Of a DNA stretch of 6,969 nucleotides, positions 1 through 6,572 are shown in pieces (within the stretch, counting starts at the first letter, position 1; every line of letters begins with the position of its first letter). The position numbers were made by a program, and so were the translations under genes. Source of the stretch: Desulfobacula sp. (lineage in GTDB: Bacteria > Desulfobacterota > Desulfobacteria > Desulfobacterales > Desulfobacteraceae); assembly GCA_027858355.1 (NCBI GenBank), contig JAQICW010000545.1, positions 1-6,969 on the forward strand. Direction: 5' to 3'. The notes under the pieces were generated by a model, which saw nothing but the letters and a program-made list of their open reading frames with translations, was not told where the DNA came from and did not search any database.

Positions 1-1
1 T

Positions 2-340
2 AATTATACAGATGCCATGATCGATCCTGACACTGTGGAAAGAATTGACAGAGGGGAATTGTTTGCCCTTGGGAAGAATTATTTAAGCGGTCAGATCCAG
101 ATGGAACTCCATCCTTTATTTAATATTTATTTAAGTGTCATCAACAATGTCAGGGATCCATCTGGTATAATCCAACCCAGGGCAATCTTTAGTGTGACAC
201 AGAATTCAAATCTGCATTTTGGTGCAAGTATATTTTATGGGAAAAAAACAAGTGAATATGGCGGTTTTTTGATTCCGGGCACAAATTATTATACCAATGC
301 TGCTCCAAATGCCTATGTGCGATTTACATATTATTTTTAA
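2..340 (+). CDS. C-terminal part of an outer-membrane beta-barrel protein (5' end outside window)
   Basis: The reading frame is open from the window's left edge (N-Y-T-D-A before the first ATG at 17), so this is the tail of a longer gene and the ATG at 17 is probably internal. The visible 112 residues show short stretches of alternating polar and hydrophobic residues separated by Gly/Asn/Pro turns (for example IQPRAIFSVTQNSNLHFGAS). They end in VRFTYYF, with the terminal phenylalanine and alternating aromatics typical of the last strand of an outer-membrane barrel recognised by BamA. I cannot assign a specific porin or transporter family from this fragment. The gene converges on the formate dehydrogenase operon, and nothing links the two functionally. 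The beta-barrel reading is an inference from pattern; the truncation is seen directly. Confidence 0.7.
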   Translation, partial: NYTDAMIDPDTVERIDRGELFALGKNYLSGQIQMELHPLFNIYLSVINNVRDPSGIIQPRAIFSVTQNSNLHFGASIFYGKKTSEYGGFLIPGTNYYTNAAPNAYVRFTYYF

Positions 341-351
341 AGAGAACTTAT

Positions 352-378
352 AAAAAATGGTGAATGTTACATTCTTTT
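352..378. terminator. weak bidirectional hairpin between convergent genes
   Basis: A 5-bp stem (GAATG at 362-366, CATTC at 370-374) with a 3-nt loop lies in the 40-bp gap between two convergent genes. Reading +, four T residues follow the stem directly (375-378). Reading -, six T residues (A-run 352-357) follow after a few bases. Position and T-runs suit a shared terminator, but the stem is short and A/T-rich, so termination would be weak. Confidence 0.3.
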
Positions 379-380
379 CC

Positions 381-1526
381 TTAAACCTGGTTTTCGTTAT
401 TTGCGGGATCAGAGATCGGCAACTTAATTACTATAAACCGATACACAAAAACAATGGTTGCAATGAGCCCTGACGTAATAACCCATTCGATAACAGAAGG
501 ATAGTATGATACTCCTTGCTGGTATTGGACAAGAAAAAGGATGTCGAGTCGATTCATGACAACGCCCAGGAGGACAAAAACCTGGGGAAACAATATGCCT
601 CCGACACTGGTTGCAGAACCGGCATTTTTGAATAGTATAATCATTGGTAAAAGAACCAGAGCAACCATCTCAATCATAAAAAGTTTACCGGCAAGACCGT
701 TAACGAACATCAGGTCAAGGTTACCTTTGACCGTCAAATCTCCCATGCGCAAAATAAAATAAACGAGCAAGACAATAGCCGTTCCTTTGGCAAGGCCACG
801 AAGAATACTCATGTCACAGGGATGATGAAAAACGGCCGATGCAACGATGTATTCAAAACTTACCATGGCAAGACCTGCGGCAATAGCAGAGATAAAAAAA
901 TTGTAGGGCAGCATGGTGGTCCACCACAGGTGGCTCAGTTTGGATGGCATCAAAAGAAACAATGCGCCCAGGGATGACTGGTGCAAGAAAGACAGGGTGA
1001 TGGCGGCAATCGCCAGGGGAACCATTACTTTTCGGCTTGTCATGACCTGGGCCGCACCTTTGGCACCCACGCTTTCAAGGAAAGGGCCTGCAAATTCCAG
1101 GGCCAGTACGCTGGTGTAGATGATAACACACCATACAACCTCAAACATGATAGACCGGGGGTTCCATAGAAACAAAAGGTGCCATATGGCTTGCGGTTTG
1201 CCAAGGTCAAAGAAGATGCTGACAGAGACGATTATATAACCGATAAATGCTGTGAGCACTGCTGCTCTGGTAATGGGTTTGTATTTTTCCATCTTAAAGA
1301 TGTAAACTGCGCCTGCAATGGCAAAGCCTCCGGCTGCCAAGGCAACACCTGCCAGGACATCAATGCCGATCCACAAGCCCCAGGGAGTATCATCACTTAA
1401 GTTGGTTGCAGCCCCTAAACCATTTGTAAAGCGGTAAAAACCGGCAATAACCAGAGCGGCCATGAACAATACTGCTGCGAAACCACCTTTTGACATCATT
1501 GATATGTTTTTTCGTTGTGCACTCAT
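381..1526 (-). CDS. HybB/NrfD-family integral membrane subunit of formate dehydrogenase
   Basis: This 381-residue polytopic protein probably passes electrons from the iron-sulfur subunit to the menaquinone pool. About ten hydrophobic helices are visible (roughly residues 15-33, 49-77, 88-109, 125-150, 169-192, 206-231, 244-264, 281-300, 309-329 and 342-367), the usual count for HybB-type NrfD proteins. The segment TPWGLWIGIDVLAGVALAAGG near residues 47-67 is the HybB family signature, and FDLGKP near 106-111 is also typical. It is not the short four-helix cytochrome b of E. coli FdnI. The ATG overlaps the beta-subunit stop as ATGA, and AGGAGG (1534-1539) sits 7 nt upstream, so start and translational coupling are secure. 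It is the last gene of the operon. It could be labelled hydrogenase-2 cytochrome b by homology, but its neighbours point to formate dehydrogenase. Confidence 0.9.
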   Translation of the reverse strand: MSAQRKNISMMSKGGFAAVLFMAALVIAGFYRFTNGLGAATNLSDDTPWGLWIGIDVLAGVALAAGGFAIAGAVYIFKMEKYKPITRAAVLTAFIGYIIVSVSIFFDLGKPQAIWHLLFLWNPRSIMFEVVWCVIIYTSVLALEFAGPFLESVGAKGAAQVMTSRKVMVPLAIAAITLSFLHQSSLGALFLLMPSKLSHLWWTTMLPYNFFISAIAAGLAMVSFEYIVASAVFHHPCDMSILRGLAKGTAIVLLVYFILRMGDLTVKGNLDLMFVNGLAGKLFMIEMVALVLLPMIILFKNAGSATSVGGILFPQVFVLLGVVMNRLDILFLVQYQQGVSYYPSVIEWVITSGLIATIVFVYRFIVIKLPISDPANNENQV

Positions 1527-2296
1527 TGGGTGTCCTCCTCTTGTGCCCCCCTGGTCCTAAAATAAGCAATGGCCGACAGCAAAGCTGCTATACCTGCAAT
1601 TTTGCCTGGAATAGTGGAGAGGACAGGCCATGTAATATCAGGCAAGGGAACAGCCTTGATATTCTCCTTGAACCCGAGCTGTTTAAAAGGAATATCAGAA
1701 AGATATATCCAGTTTGTGCCGCCAGCTTCGGTCAGGCCATAGATATGGTTCAAATATTTGTTCGGTTCATCCATAATTCTTATTTTGGCCTCGGCAACAA
1801 TCTTGTCATAATCATCAAAGTACAGGGTTCCCGTGGGGCAGGTTTTAATGCAGGCGGGCAACAGCCCTTCTTCAATCCTTTCAGAACAGAAACTGCATTT
1901 TTGCATCCATGGATTTGTGGATTCCCATTCATATTTGGGTATGTCAAAGGGGCAGGCAAGCATGCAGTAGCGGCAGCCGATGCATTTGTCGAAATTGTAC
2001 ATCACCGGGCCTTTCATCGACTTGGTCAAGGCATTGACCGGGCAGGCTGATACGCATGCAGGGCTCTTACAATGGAGGCACTGGTTTTTGACAAAATTCC
2101 AGGCAGGCCTGCCCTGTTTTTTTGTTTCAATAAATTGGATGTTGGTAAAGCAATCAGAACTTAATTGTGCAGGGTTGGTGAAATCACCTGTAAAGTATGT
2201 TCGTGTAGCCTTTCTTTCATTCCATTCCTTACAGGCGACCTGGCAACCACGGCATCCAATGCAAAGGGTCAAATCTACTAACACACCTTTTTCCAT
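1523..2296 (-). CDS. formate dehydrogenase beta subunit, four [4Fe-4S] clusters
   Basis: This is the electron-transfer subunit linking the catalytic alpha subunit to the membrane protein. Its 257 residues carry sixteen cysteines in four groups: C12/15/18/22, C73/76/81/85, C105/108/111/115 and C134/137/149/153. This is the ferredoxin-like arrangement of FdnH/HybA-type subunits, able to hold four [4Fe-4S] clusters. A hydrophobic segment near residues 224-247 (WPVLSTIPGKIAGIAALL...) is a probable single C-terminal membrane anchor, as in FdnH. There is no signal peptide of its own, so export probably occurs as a complex with the Tat-targeted alpha subunit (known for this family, inferred here). 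The start is ATG with AGGAGGG upstream, and the alpha-gene stop TAG lies inside that Shine-Dalgarno. The gene ends in ATGA with the next start. Confidence 0.93.
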   Translation of the reverse strand: MEKGVLVDLTLCIGCRGCQVACKEWNERKATRTYFTGDFTNPAQLSSDCFTNIQFIETKKQGRPAWNFVKNQCLHCKSPACVSACPVNALTKSMKGPVMYNFDKCIGCRYCMLACPFDIPKYEWESTNPWMQKCSFCSERIEEGLLPACIKTCPTGTLYFDDYDKIVAEAKIRIMDEPNKYLNHIYGLTEAGGTNWIYLSDIPFKQLGFKENIKAVPLPDITWPVLSTIPGKIAGIAALLSAIAYFRTRGAQEEDTQ

Positions 2297-2305
2297 GCCA
2301 CCCTC

Positions 2306-4816
2306 CTAAGTCTTTTCAACGTTAACCATGAACGCCTTGGTTTCAGGAATCATGGTGTTTGCATCGCCAATGGACGGGGTAAGGATATTGGCGCTGTCCC
2401 CGCCGCTTCCGTCTTCCGGGTACTGCCAGCCAAAACACCATGGCAGGCCGACCTGATGGACTTTTTTGCCCATAATTGTAAATGGTTGGAAACGTATAGT
2501 GACGACTGCAATGGCCCAGATACTGCCCCGGGCTGAAGATACTCTTACGACATCTGCGTTTTTGATACCTTTTTCAGCGGCCATTTCCTTACTCATTTCA
2601 ATAAAGATTTGTGGCATCATCTCCTGGAGCCAAGGGGTGTGTCGAGTCATGACACCGGTCTGCCAGTGTTCGGCAACCCGATAGGTGGTGGCCACAAAGG
2701 GGTAGCGTGGATCACAGGAGGCAAATGCATCATCTGAAGAGTTAGGGTCCTCGTTAAGCATCTTCACAACAGGGTTCACCCGGTGATTCGTGTTGAGCGG
2801 GTTCTCCTTAACCGGAGATTCCAATGGCTCGTAATGCTCAGGAAAAGGTCCGTCTGAAAGACCCGGGCCAAATATATGTGCCACGCCGTCGGGCTTCATA
2901 ATGAAAGCCTTTTTGCTTTTAGGATTGTCTGATCCATTCGGATTTTTCAGGGGCGGCCACCCACCGTCCGGCACATCGCCCACCCATTTTTTACCATCCC
3001 ACTTGATAACTGCACGTTTGGGGTCCCATGGGTTGCCGAACTCGTCAACAGAGGCACGATTGTAGATGATTCTCCGGTTCACGGGCCAGCACCAGGACCA
3101 TTCGGGATAGAGACCAATGCCGGAAGAATCTTTCTGGGAACGTCTGGCCATCATATTACCTTTCTCCGTATATGAGTTGCAATAGAGCCAATTACCCGAA
3201 GCGGTTGAACCATCATCGCCAAGGTAAGCAAAGCTTGGCACCAGAGTTCCTTTTTTGAAGAATTTTCCTTTTACATGGGTATCTTTGAGAAAATAACCAT
3301 TGATCTCTTTGGCGATGGCATGGGTATCCACATGGATGACCCTGCCCTGGGCATCCTTTTCTCCGTAATCCCAGGCAAGTTTGGTGACAGGATCAGGAAA
3401 CACGCCTTTTCCGTTTTCATAGAGTTTTTTAACCTCAAAGAAAAGATCGCTAATGATTTGGGCATCCGGCCTGGACTCCCCTAAAGGCTCAACTGCTTTA
3501 TAACGCCATTGGCCCCAGCGGCCGGAATTGGTAATGGAGCCCTCTTTTTCAAAGGAGGCGGCGCAGGGCAGAAAAAAGACCTCTGTCATGACCTCTTCGG
3601 GCTTCATGCCCGGCCCCTTCCAGAACGAACCCGTCTCATTGTCAAAAAGATTGACATTGACCATCCAGTCAAGCCTGGCAAGCGCCTTTCTTGTTTTGTT
3701 GGCATTGGCTCCGGAACATGCCGGGTTCTGGCCCCAGGCAAAAAAACCATTGAATTTGCCCTGAAGCATCTCATGGAAGATCATCAACCAGCTGGCGTTC
3801 TGGCCATCATCAAGTTTGGGGAGCCATGAATAGCCAAAGTCATTTTCCCTGGTGGCGTTTTGACCATAGTGCGCGGTCAGAAGGCTGGTGGAATACTTTG
3901 GGTAGTTCCCCCACCAGTTGGCACTGTTGGGTTCCTTTGTTTTCGGGGTGTATTGATGGTTATAAGCCTTGAGGGTCGGCAAGGAAGCCGTGGGCGTTTT
4001 CAGATAGCCGGGCAGAATGTGGAACAGCAGGCAATGGTCTGTGGAGCCCTGGACATTGCTCTCACCCCGCAATGCATTAACCCCGCCACCGGCCCGGCCG
4101 ATGTTGCCCAAAAGCAATTGCACAATAGCCATGGCTCTGATGTTCTGGGTACCGACCGTATGCTGAGTCCATCCCATTGCATACATGATGGTGGCCACTT
4201 TATCGGGTTTTCCTGTTGCGGCATAAATTTCATATATTTTATTTAACAGCTCTTTTTGTGTACCCGTGATGTTTGACACCGTTTCAAGATCGTAGCGGGA
4301 ATAATGTTTTTTAAGAAACTGGAGAACAGAGCGCGGGTCACGCATCTTTTCATCTTTGACCACTACACCATCGGCATCCATGGCAAAGGCCCAGGTTTTT
4401 TTATCATACTTTCTTTTTTCCGAATCATAGCCGGAAAAAATCCCGTCAAGTTCGCCGGGCATCTGGAATGTATGGTTTAAAATAAAAGGACCATTGGTGT
4501 AGAGGCGAACATAGTCTTCATGGTACAACTCGTTTTGGAGGATGTAATTGATCAGGCCGCCGATAAACGGAATATCCGAGCCGGAACGTAATGGCGCGTA
4601 TATATCCGCCTTGGATGACGTTCTGGTAAAACGGGGATCAACACTTATCAGGGTAGCACCTTTTGCTTGTGCCTCATTTACATAGCGAAAGGAAATGGGA
4701 TGATTTTCAGCCGCATTACTGCCCATGATAAGGATAACATCAGAATTCTTAATATCTATCCAGTGGTTTGTCATTGCACCGCGACCGAACGACTCTGCCA
4801 GAGCCGCAACTGTTGG
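2306..4816 (-). CDS. formate dehydrogenase alpha subunit, C-terminal piece (after the selenocysteine)
   Basis: This is the large molybdopterin-binding part of a FdnG-type formate dehydrogenase. Homology starts at P-T-V-A-A-L (4816), straight after the Sec region of the family. Residue numbers use the reconstructed 1025-residue protein. TFGRGAMTNHW-like sequence (here SFGRGAMTNHW) lies near 198-208, the MGSNAAENHP dinucleotide-binding stretch near 220-229, LLGNIGRAGGGVNALRGESNVQGSTD near 424-449, and a C-terminal molydopterin-dinucleotide domain from about 895 (YPFVATTYRVAEHW...TRHTPWL). The frame stays open without damage for over 830 codons, so it has been under coding selection until recently. 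An alternative TTG start at 4843 gives MNTRPESD, but those residues are the preceding EHQARI segment read out of frame and no Shine-Dalgarno precedes it. I therefore treat this as the second half of one gene. Confidence 0.92.
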   Translation of the reverse strand, partial: PTVAALAESFGRGAMTNHWIDIKNSDVILIMGSNAAENHPISFRYVNEAQAKGATLISVDPRFTRTSSKADIYAPLRSGSDIPFIGGLINYILQNELYHEDYVRLYTNGPFILNHTFQMPGELDGIFSGYDSEKRKYDKKTWAFAMDADGVVVKDEKMRDPRSVLQFLKKHYSRYDLETVSNITGTQKELLNKIYEIYAATGKPDKVATIMYAMGWTQHTVGTQNIRAMAIVQLLLGNIGRAGGGVNALRGESNVQGSTDHCLLFHILPGYLKTPTASLPTLKAYNHQYTPKTKEPNSANWWGNYPKYSTSLLTAHYGQNATRENDFGYSWLPKLDDGQNASWLMIFHEMLQGKFNGFFAWGQNPACSGANANKTRKALARLDWMVNVNLFDNETGSFWKGPGMKPEEVMTEVFFLPCAASFEKEGSITNSGRWGQWRYKAVEPLGESRPDAQIISDLFFEVKKLYENGKGVFPDPVTKLAWDYGEKDAQGRVIHVDTHAIAKEINGYFLKDTHVKGKFFKKGTLVPSFAYLGDDGSTASGNWLYCNSYTEKGNMMARRSQKDSSGIGLYPEWSWCWPVNRRIIYNRASVDEFGNPWDPKRAVIKWDGKKWVGDVPDGGWPPLKNPNGSDNPKSKKAFIMKPDGVAHIFGPGLSDGPFPEHYEPLESPVKENPLNTNHRVNPVVKMLNEDPNSSDDAFASCDPRYPFVATTYRVAEHWQTGVMTRHTPWLQEMMPQIFIEMSKEMAAEKGIKNADVVRVSSARGSIWAIAVVTIRFQPFTIMGKKVHQVGLPWCFGWQYPEDGSGGDSANILTPSIGDANTMIPETKAFMVNVEKT

Positions 4817-4823
4817 AATGTCA
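4793..4823 (-). promoter_or_regulatory. Sec UGA codon and probable SECIS stem-loop
   Basis: The UGA at 4821-4823 is followed by sequence that aligns codon by codon with what I recall of E. coli fdnG downstream of its Sec codon (CCA ACR GTN GCN ...). A small apical hairpin can be drawn: TTGC (4809-4806) against GCAG (4798-4795), with a 7-nt loop containing GGCUCU. In E. coli such a loop, read by SelB, begins about 22 nt from the U of UGA; here it comes two nt earlier because two bases are missing. The hairpin is drawn by eye, not folded computationally. Confidence 0.5.
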
Positions 4824-5381
4824 GATTCGGGCCTGGTGTTCAATGTAGATCAGGCCCAGAGACCGCAACCACTTCTGATAAATATAACACTCCTCGTTGT
4901 CAAGCGCGGCCGAGCCCACACTGGCAATTGTATCGCAACGGTTGACTTCCTGGCCCTTTTCATTTCTGGTAACAAAGCTTTTGTCCCGGGTTTTTTTTAT
5001 TTTTTTGGCAATTTCCTTTATGGCCCAGTCCCATTCAACCTCTTCCCAATCCCTGGCGCCGGGAGCTCTATACATAGGCTTTATAACCCGTGTGGGGTTG
5101 TCGGCCATTTGCATCAGTGAAGCACCTTTTGAACATAAGTTACCTTGATTAATCGGGTGATCCGGGTCTCCCTCGATACTGATTACTTTGTTGTCCCTGG
5201 AATAGACAAGCATACCGCAACCAACTGCACAGTAAGGACAGATGGTCATTGTAACCGTTGCGCCCTTTAAGCGATTTTCGCGTTGATTAGCAGCAGCCTC
5301 ATTGGGTGACACCCCAACAACAGTGCCGGCGACAACGGCTGCTCCTCCCATCTTAAGAAAGTCTCTTCTTGATACTACCAT
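4821..5381 (-). CDS. formate dehydrogenase alpha subunit, N-terminal piece ending at UGA (Sec)
   Basis: These 186 codons carry the start of the catalytic subunit. A twin-arginine signal (SRRDFLKMGG, residues 4-13, then an Ala/Val/Gly hydrophobic stretch) sends the folded enzyme across the cytoplasmic membrane. Cysteines C48, C51, C55 and C83 (CPYCAVGC, then LCSKG) bind the proximal [4Fe-4S] cluster, and K85 matches the conserved lysine between cluster and cofactor. The frame ends ..YIEHQARI-UGA-H, the family context for the active-site selenocysteine, so UGA at 4821-4823 should be read as Sec187, not stop. GGAG six nt upstream of ATG (5379-5381) supports the start. It is the promoter-proximal gene of the operon. 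A frameshift lies just past the UGA. Confidence 0.92.
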   Translation of the reverse strand: MVVSRRDFLKMGGAAVVAGTVVGVSPNEAAANQRENRLKGATVTMTICPYCAVGCGMLVYSRDNKVISIEGDPDHPINQGNLCSKGASLMQMADNPTRVIKPMYRAPGARDWEEVEWDWAIKEIAKKIKKTRDKSFVTRNEKGQEVNRCDTIASVGSAALDNEECYIYQKWLRSLGLIYIEHQARI

Positions 5382-5411
5382 TCAAGTCTCCATTCAAAAT
5401 GTTATTTTAAT

Positions 5412-5440
5412 TCTATATCACTTAAAACTGCTCTGGTAAA
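5412..5440 (-). promoter_or_regulatory. candidate sigma-70 promoter of the formate dehydrogenase operon
   Basis: Reading the - strand, TTTACC (5440-5435) and TATAGA (5417-5412) are separated by exactly 17 bp, and TGA directly precedes the -10 as an extended -10 element. Transcription would begin near 5405, leaving a leader of about 24 nt with GGAG before the alpha-subunit ATG. Both hexamers match consensus at four of six positions. I saw no convincing sigma-54 GG-N10-GC element here. Confidence 0.4.
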
Positions 5441-5508
5441 TCACTAAATCTTTGTTCCCCCATATATTGGGCCTTGCTAGTCCAACCCATTTGTTGCCCT
5501 TCTTTTTA

Positions 5509-5538
5509 TTGACAACCGCCCCGTTGATACTTTAGAAA
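5509..5538 (+). promoter_or_regulatory. candidate promoter of the DNA ligase gene
   Basis: A perfect -35 hexamer TTGACA (5509-5514) is followed after 18 bp by TAGAAA (5533-5538), a weak -10 with four of six matches. It lies about 40 bp upstream of the ligase ATG. The ribosome-binding site AAGGAG (5566-5571) is 5 nt from the ATG, which fixes the start. The rest of the 195-bp divergent region (5382-5576) shows no further gene and no clear operator repeat. Confidence 0.4.
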
Positions 5539-5576
5539 GTAGAAATAATATTCAGTGTCGTAACCAAGGAGATGGA

Positions 5577-6425
5577 ATGGTTCCCTGTCAAAGATTTAAA
5601 TATACAATAGTATCTGTATTATTCTTGTTATTGAGTTTCGGGCAAGCCCTGTTTGCCGGGGATTTATCTTTACAAAAACCAAAAGTTTACACCAGTGAAG
5701 AAGAAATAACAGGATGGGTGATGAGTGAACAACTTGATGGTATCCGGGGTTACTGGAATGGAAAAAAATTGCTTACCCGAAAGGGATTGCCTCTAAATCC
5801 GCCGTCATGGTTTATTAAAAATTTTCCTCCTTTTGAACTTGATGGTGAACTCTGGAGCAAAAGGGGTGATTTTGAATTTATCCAGTCAACGGTCCTTGAT
5901 AAAAATCCGGGAAATGGCTGGGAGAAAATCACCTATAATATTTTTGAGGTTCCAAATGAAAAAGGCGGTTTTCTTCCACGACTCAACAAGGCAAGATCAT
6001 GGTTTGAAACCCACAAGAATACTCATATAAGAATTATTCCCCAGATAAGGGTCAAAGATAAATCAGATCTTGATCTTTTTTTGGATGAGGTGCAATCAAA
6101 AGGAGGGGAAGGCGTGGTCGTAAAAGACCCTGAAATGCCTTACCATACAGGCCGAAGTGCCCATGTCCTGAAAGTAAAAAAATTTTGGGATATGGAAGGC
6201 GTGGTCATTGGTTTAAACAAGGGAAAAGGGAAATATGAAACCATGATGGGATCTCTTACCTTACAGCTTGAAAATGAGATAGTTTTTAAGCTGGGCACAG
6301 GCTTTACAGACCAACACAGGAAAAATCCTCCGTCCATAGGAACAATTGTTACCTTCAAGTACTATGGTTTTACCAAAAACGGGATACCCAAATTTGCATC
6401 TTTTTTACGGGTGCGGCAAGATTGA
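5577..6425 (+). CDS. secreted LigE-type ATP-dependent DNA ligase with altered motif I
   Basis: This 282-residue protein resembles the minimal periplasmic ATP-dependent ligases (LigE) of Neisseria and Haemophilus, which seal nicks in DNA outside the cytoplasm. Residues 1-27 form a signal peptide (K8, hydrophobic core 11-22, cleavage likely after ALFA). The nucleotidyltransferase domain follows: motif I region SEQLDGIRGYW (50-60), TRKG (67-70), motif III ELDGEL (87-92), motif IIIa YNIFEVP (120-126), motif IV EGVVVK (178-183) and motif V KVK (199-201). The C-terminal OB domain (about 205-282) ends in the typical FKYYGFTKNGIPKFASFLRVR. The odd point is Q52 in place of the AMP-accepting lysine of KxDG, which should abolish self-adenylation. 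Strong Shine-Dalgarno; single gene, divergent from the formate dehydrogenase operon and convergent with comF. The family call is firm; activity is doubtful. Confidence 0.9.
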   Translation: MVPCQRFKYTIVSVLFLLLSFGQALFAGDLSLQKPKVYTSEEEITGWVMSEQLDGIRGYWNGKKLLTRKGLPLNPPSWFIKNFPPFELDGELWSKRGDFEFIQSTVLDKNPGNGWEKITYNIFEVPNEKGGFLPRLNKARSWFETHKNTHIRIIPQIRVKDKSDLDLFLDEVQSKGGEGVVVKDPEMPYHTGRSAHVLKVKKFWDMEGVVIGLNKGKGKYETMMGSLTLQLENEIVFKLGTGFTDQHRKNPPSIGTIVTFKYYGFTKNGIPKFASFLRVRQD

Positions 6426-6552
6426 ATCTTGTGCAGAATGAACCGTCTTGGCACTCCCAGGACAGGATAGCAAAGAGATTGGGGATAGATCAGACAATAG
6501 TTCATTACCATTTAGGGAAAATGGCGACACTGCCAAATTCCCTAAATGGTAA
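6422..6552 (+). pseudogene. possible remnant of a helix-turn-helix (ParB-like) protein
   Basis: An open frame starting at TTG 6422, overlapping the ligase stop, reads ..NEPSWHSQDRIAKRLGIDQTIVHYHLGKMATLPNSLNGN. The core RIAKRLGIDQTIVHYHLGKM looks like a helix-turn-helix (I-A-x-x-L-G-I-x-Q-x-x-V pattern, then a recognition helix and LP), as in ParB-domain and small DNA-binding proteins. There is no Shine-Dalgarno of its own. The frame continues to 6661, but beyond about 6552 it only runs antisense to comF. I read it as a decayed fragment or chance similarity, not an active gene. Its second half coincides with the inverted repeat. Confidence 0.25.
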
Positions 6553-6553
6553 T
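6504..6553. repeat. 50-bp imperfect palindrome with 16-bp perfect arms
   Basis: The arms ATTACCATTTAGGGAA (6504-6519) and its exact reverse complement (6538-6553) enclose an AA/AA mismatch, a further 4-bp stem TGGC/GCCA (6522-6525 and 6532-6535) and a 6-nt loop. It lies between the convergent ligase and comF genes, 20 bp from the comF stop. No clear T-run follows either arm, so it is not a textbook intrinsic terminator. A REP-like palindrome, a small mobile-element remnant or a terminator of unusual form are all possible. Confidence 0.75.
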
Positions 6554-6572
6554 TTATCCATGGCTCTGTGTT

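Larger units (their letters stand above)
2306..5381 (-). pseudogene. whole fdnG-type selenoprotein locus, apparently frameshifted at the Sec site
   Basis: The two alpha-subunit pieces together form one gene of 3076 bases, which is one base over a multiple of three. Restoring two bases between CAT (4818-4820) and CCA (4814-4816), where the family has U-H-Gly/Ser-Pro/Ala-T-V, gives 1026 codons including stop. The resulting 1025-residue protein is close to E. coli FdnG (about 1015). All cofactor motifs are present on both sides and no other lesion is visible. As written, even efficient Sec insertion would run into the wrong frame and terminate early. A recent mutation and a read or assembly error are both possible; the intact downstream frame and complete operon make an error, or a very young lesion, the better guess. 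The product would be formate dehydrogenase (quinone-linked), periplasmic side. Confidence 0.65.

Noticed and set aside
1490..2050. 186-codon open frame on the + strand
   Set aside because: It lies antisense to the beta subunit and HybB start, has no ribosome-binding site and no recognisable domain; the - strand carries clear ferredoxin motifs.
3509..4246. Two open frames of 106 and 128 codons on the + strand (3509-3829, 3860-4246)
   Set aside because: Both are mirror frames of the well-conserved molybdopterin domain of the alpha subunit.
4817..4843. Independent start of the C-terminal alpha piece at TTG 4843 as a separate 845-residue gene
   Set aside because: The first residues (MNTRPESD) are the EHQARI segment of the alpha subunit read in another frame, there is no Shine-Dalgarno, and no cluster-binding or Tat region would be present.
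4667..5148. Overlapping + strand frames opposite the Sec region
   Set aside because: They are antisense to the cysteine-rich N-terminus and Sec region of the alpha subunit and show no protein-like domain.
5466..5485. Possible sigma-54 type element around TTGGGCCTTGCTA
   Set aside because: The GG and GC doublets are not spaced by the required 10 bp on either strand.
6140..6358. 72-codon frame on the - strand within the ligase gene
   Set aside because: It overlaps ligase motifs IV and V and the OB domain on the opposite strand; no start signal or family resemblance.
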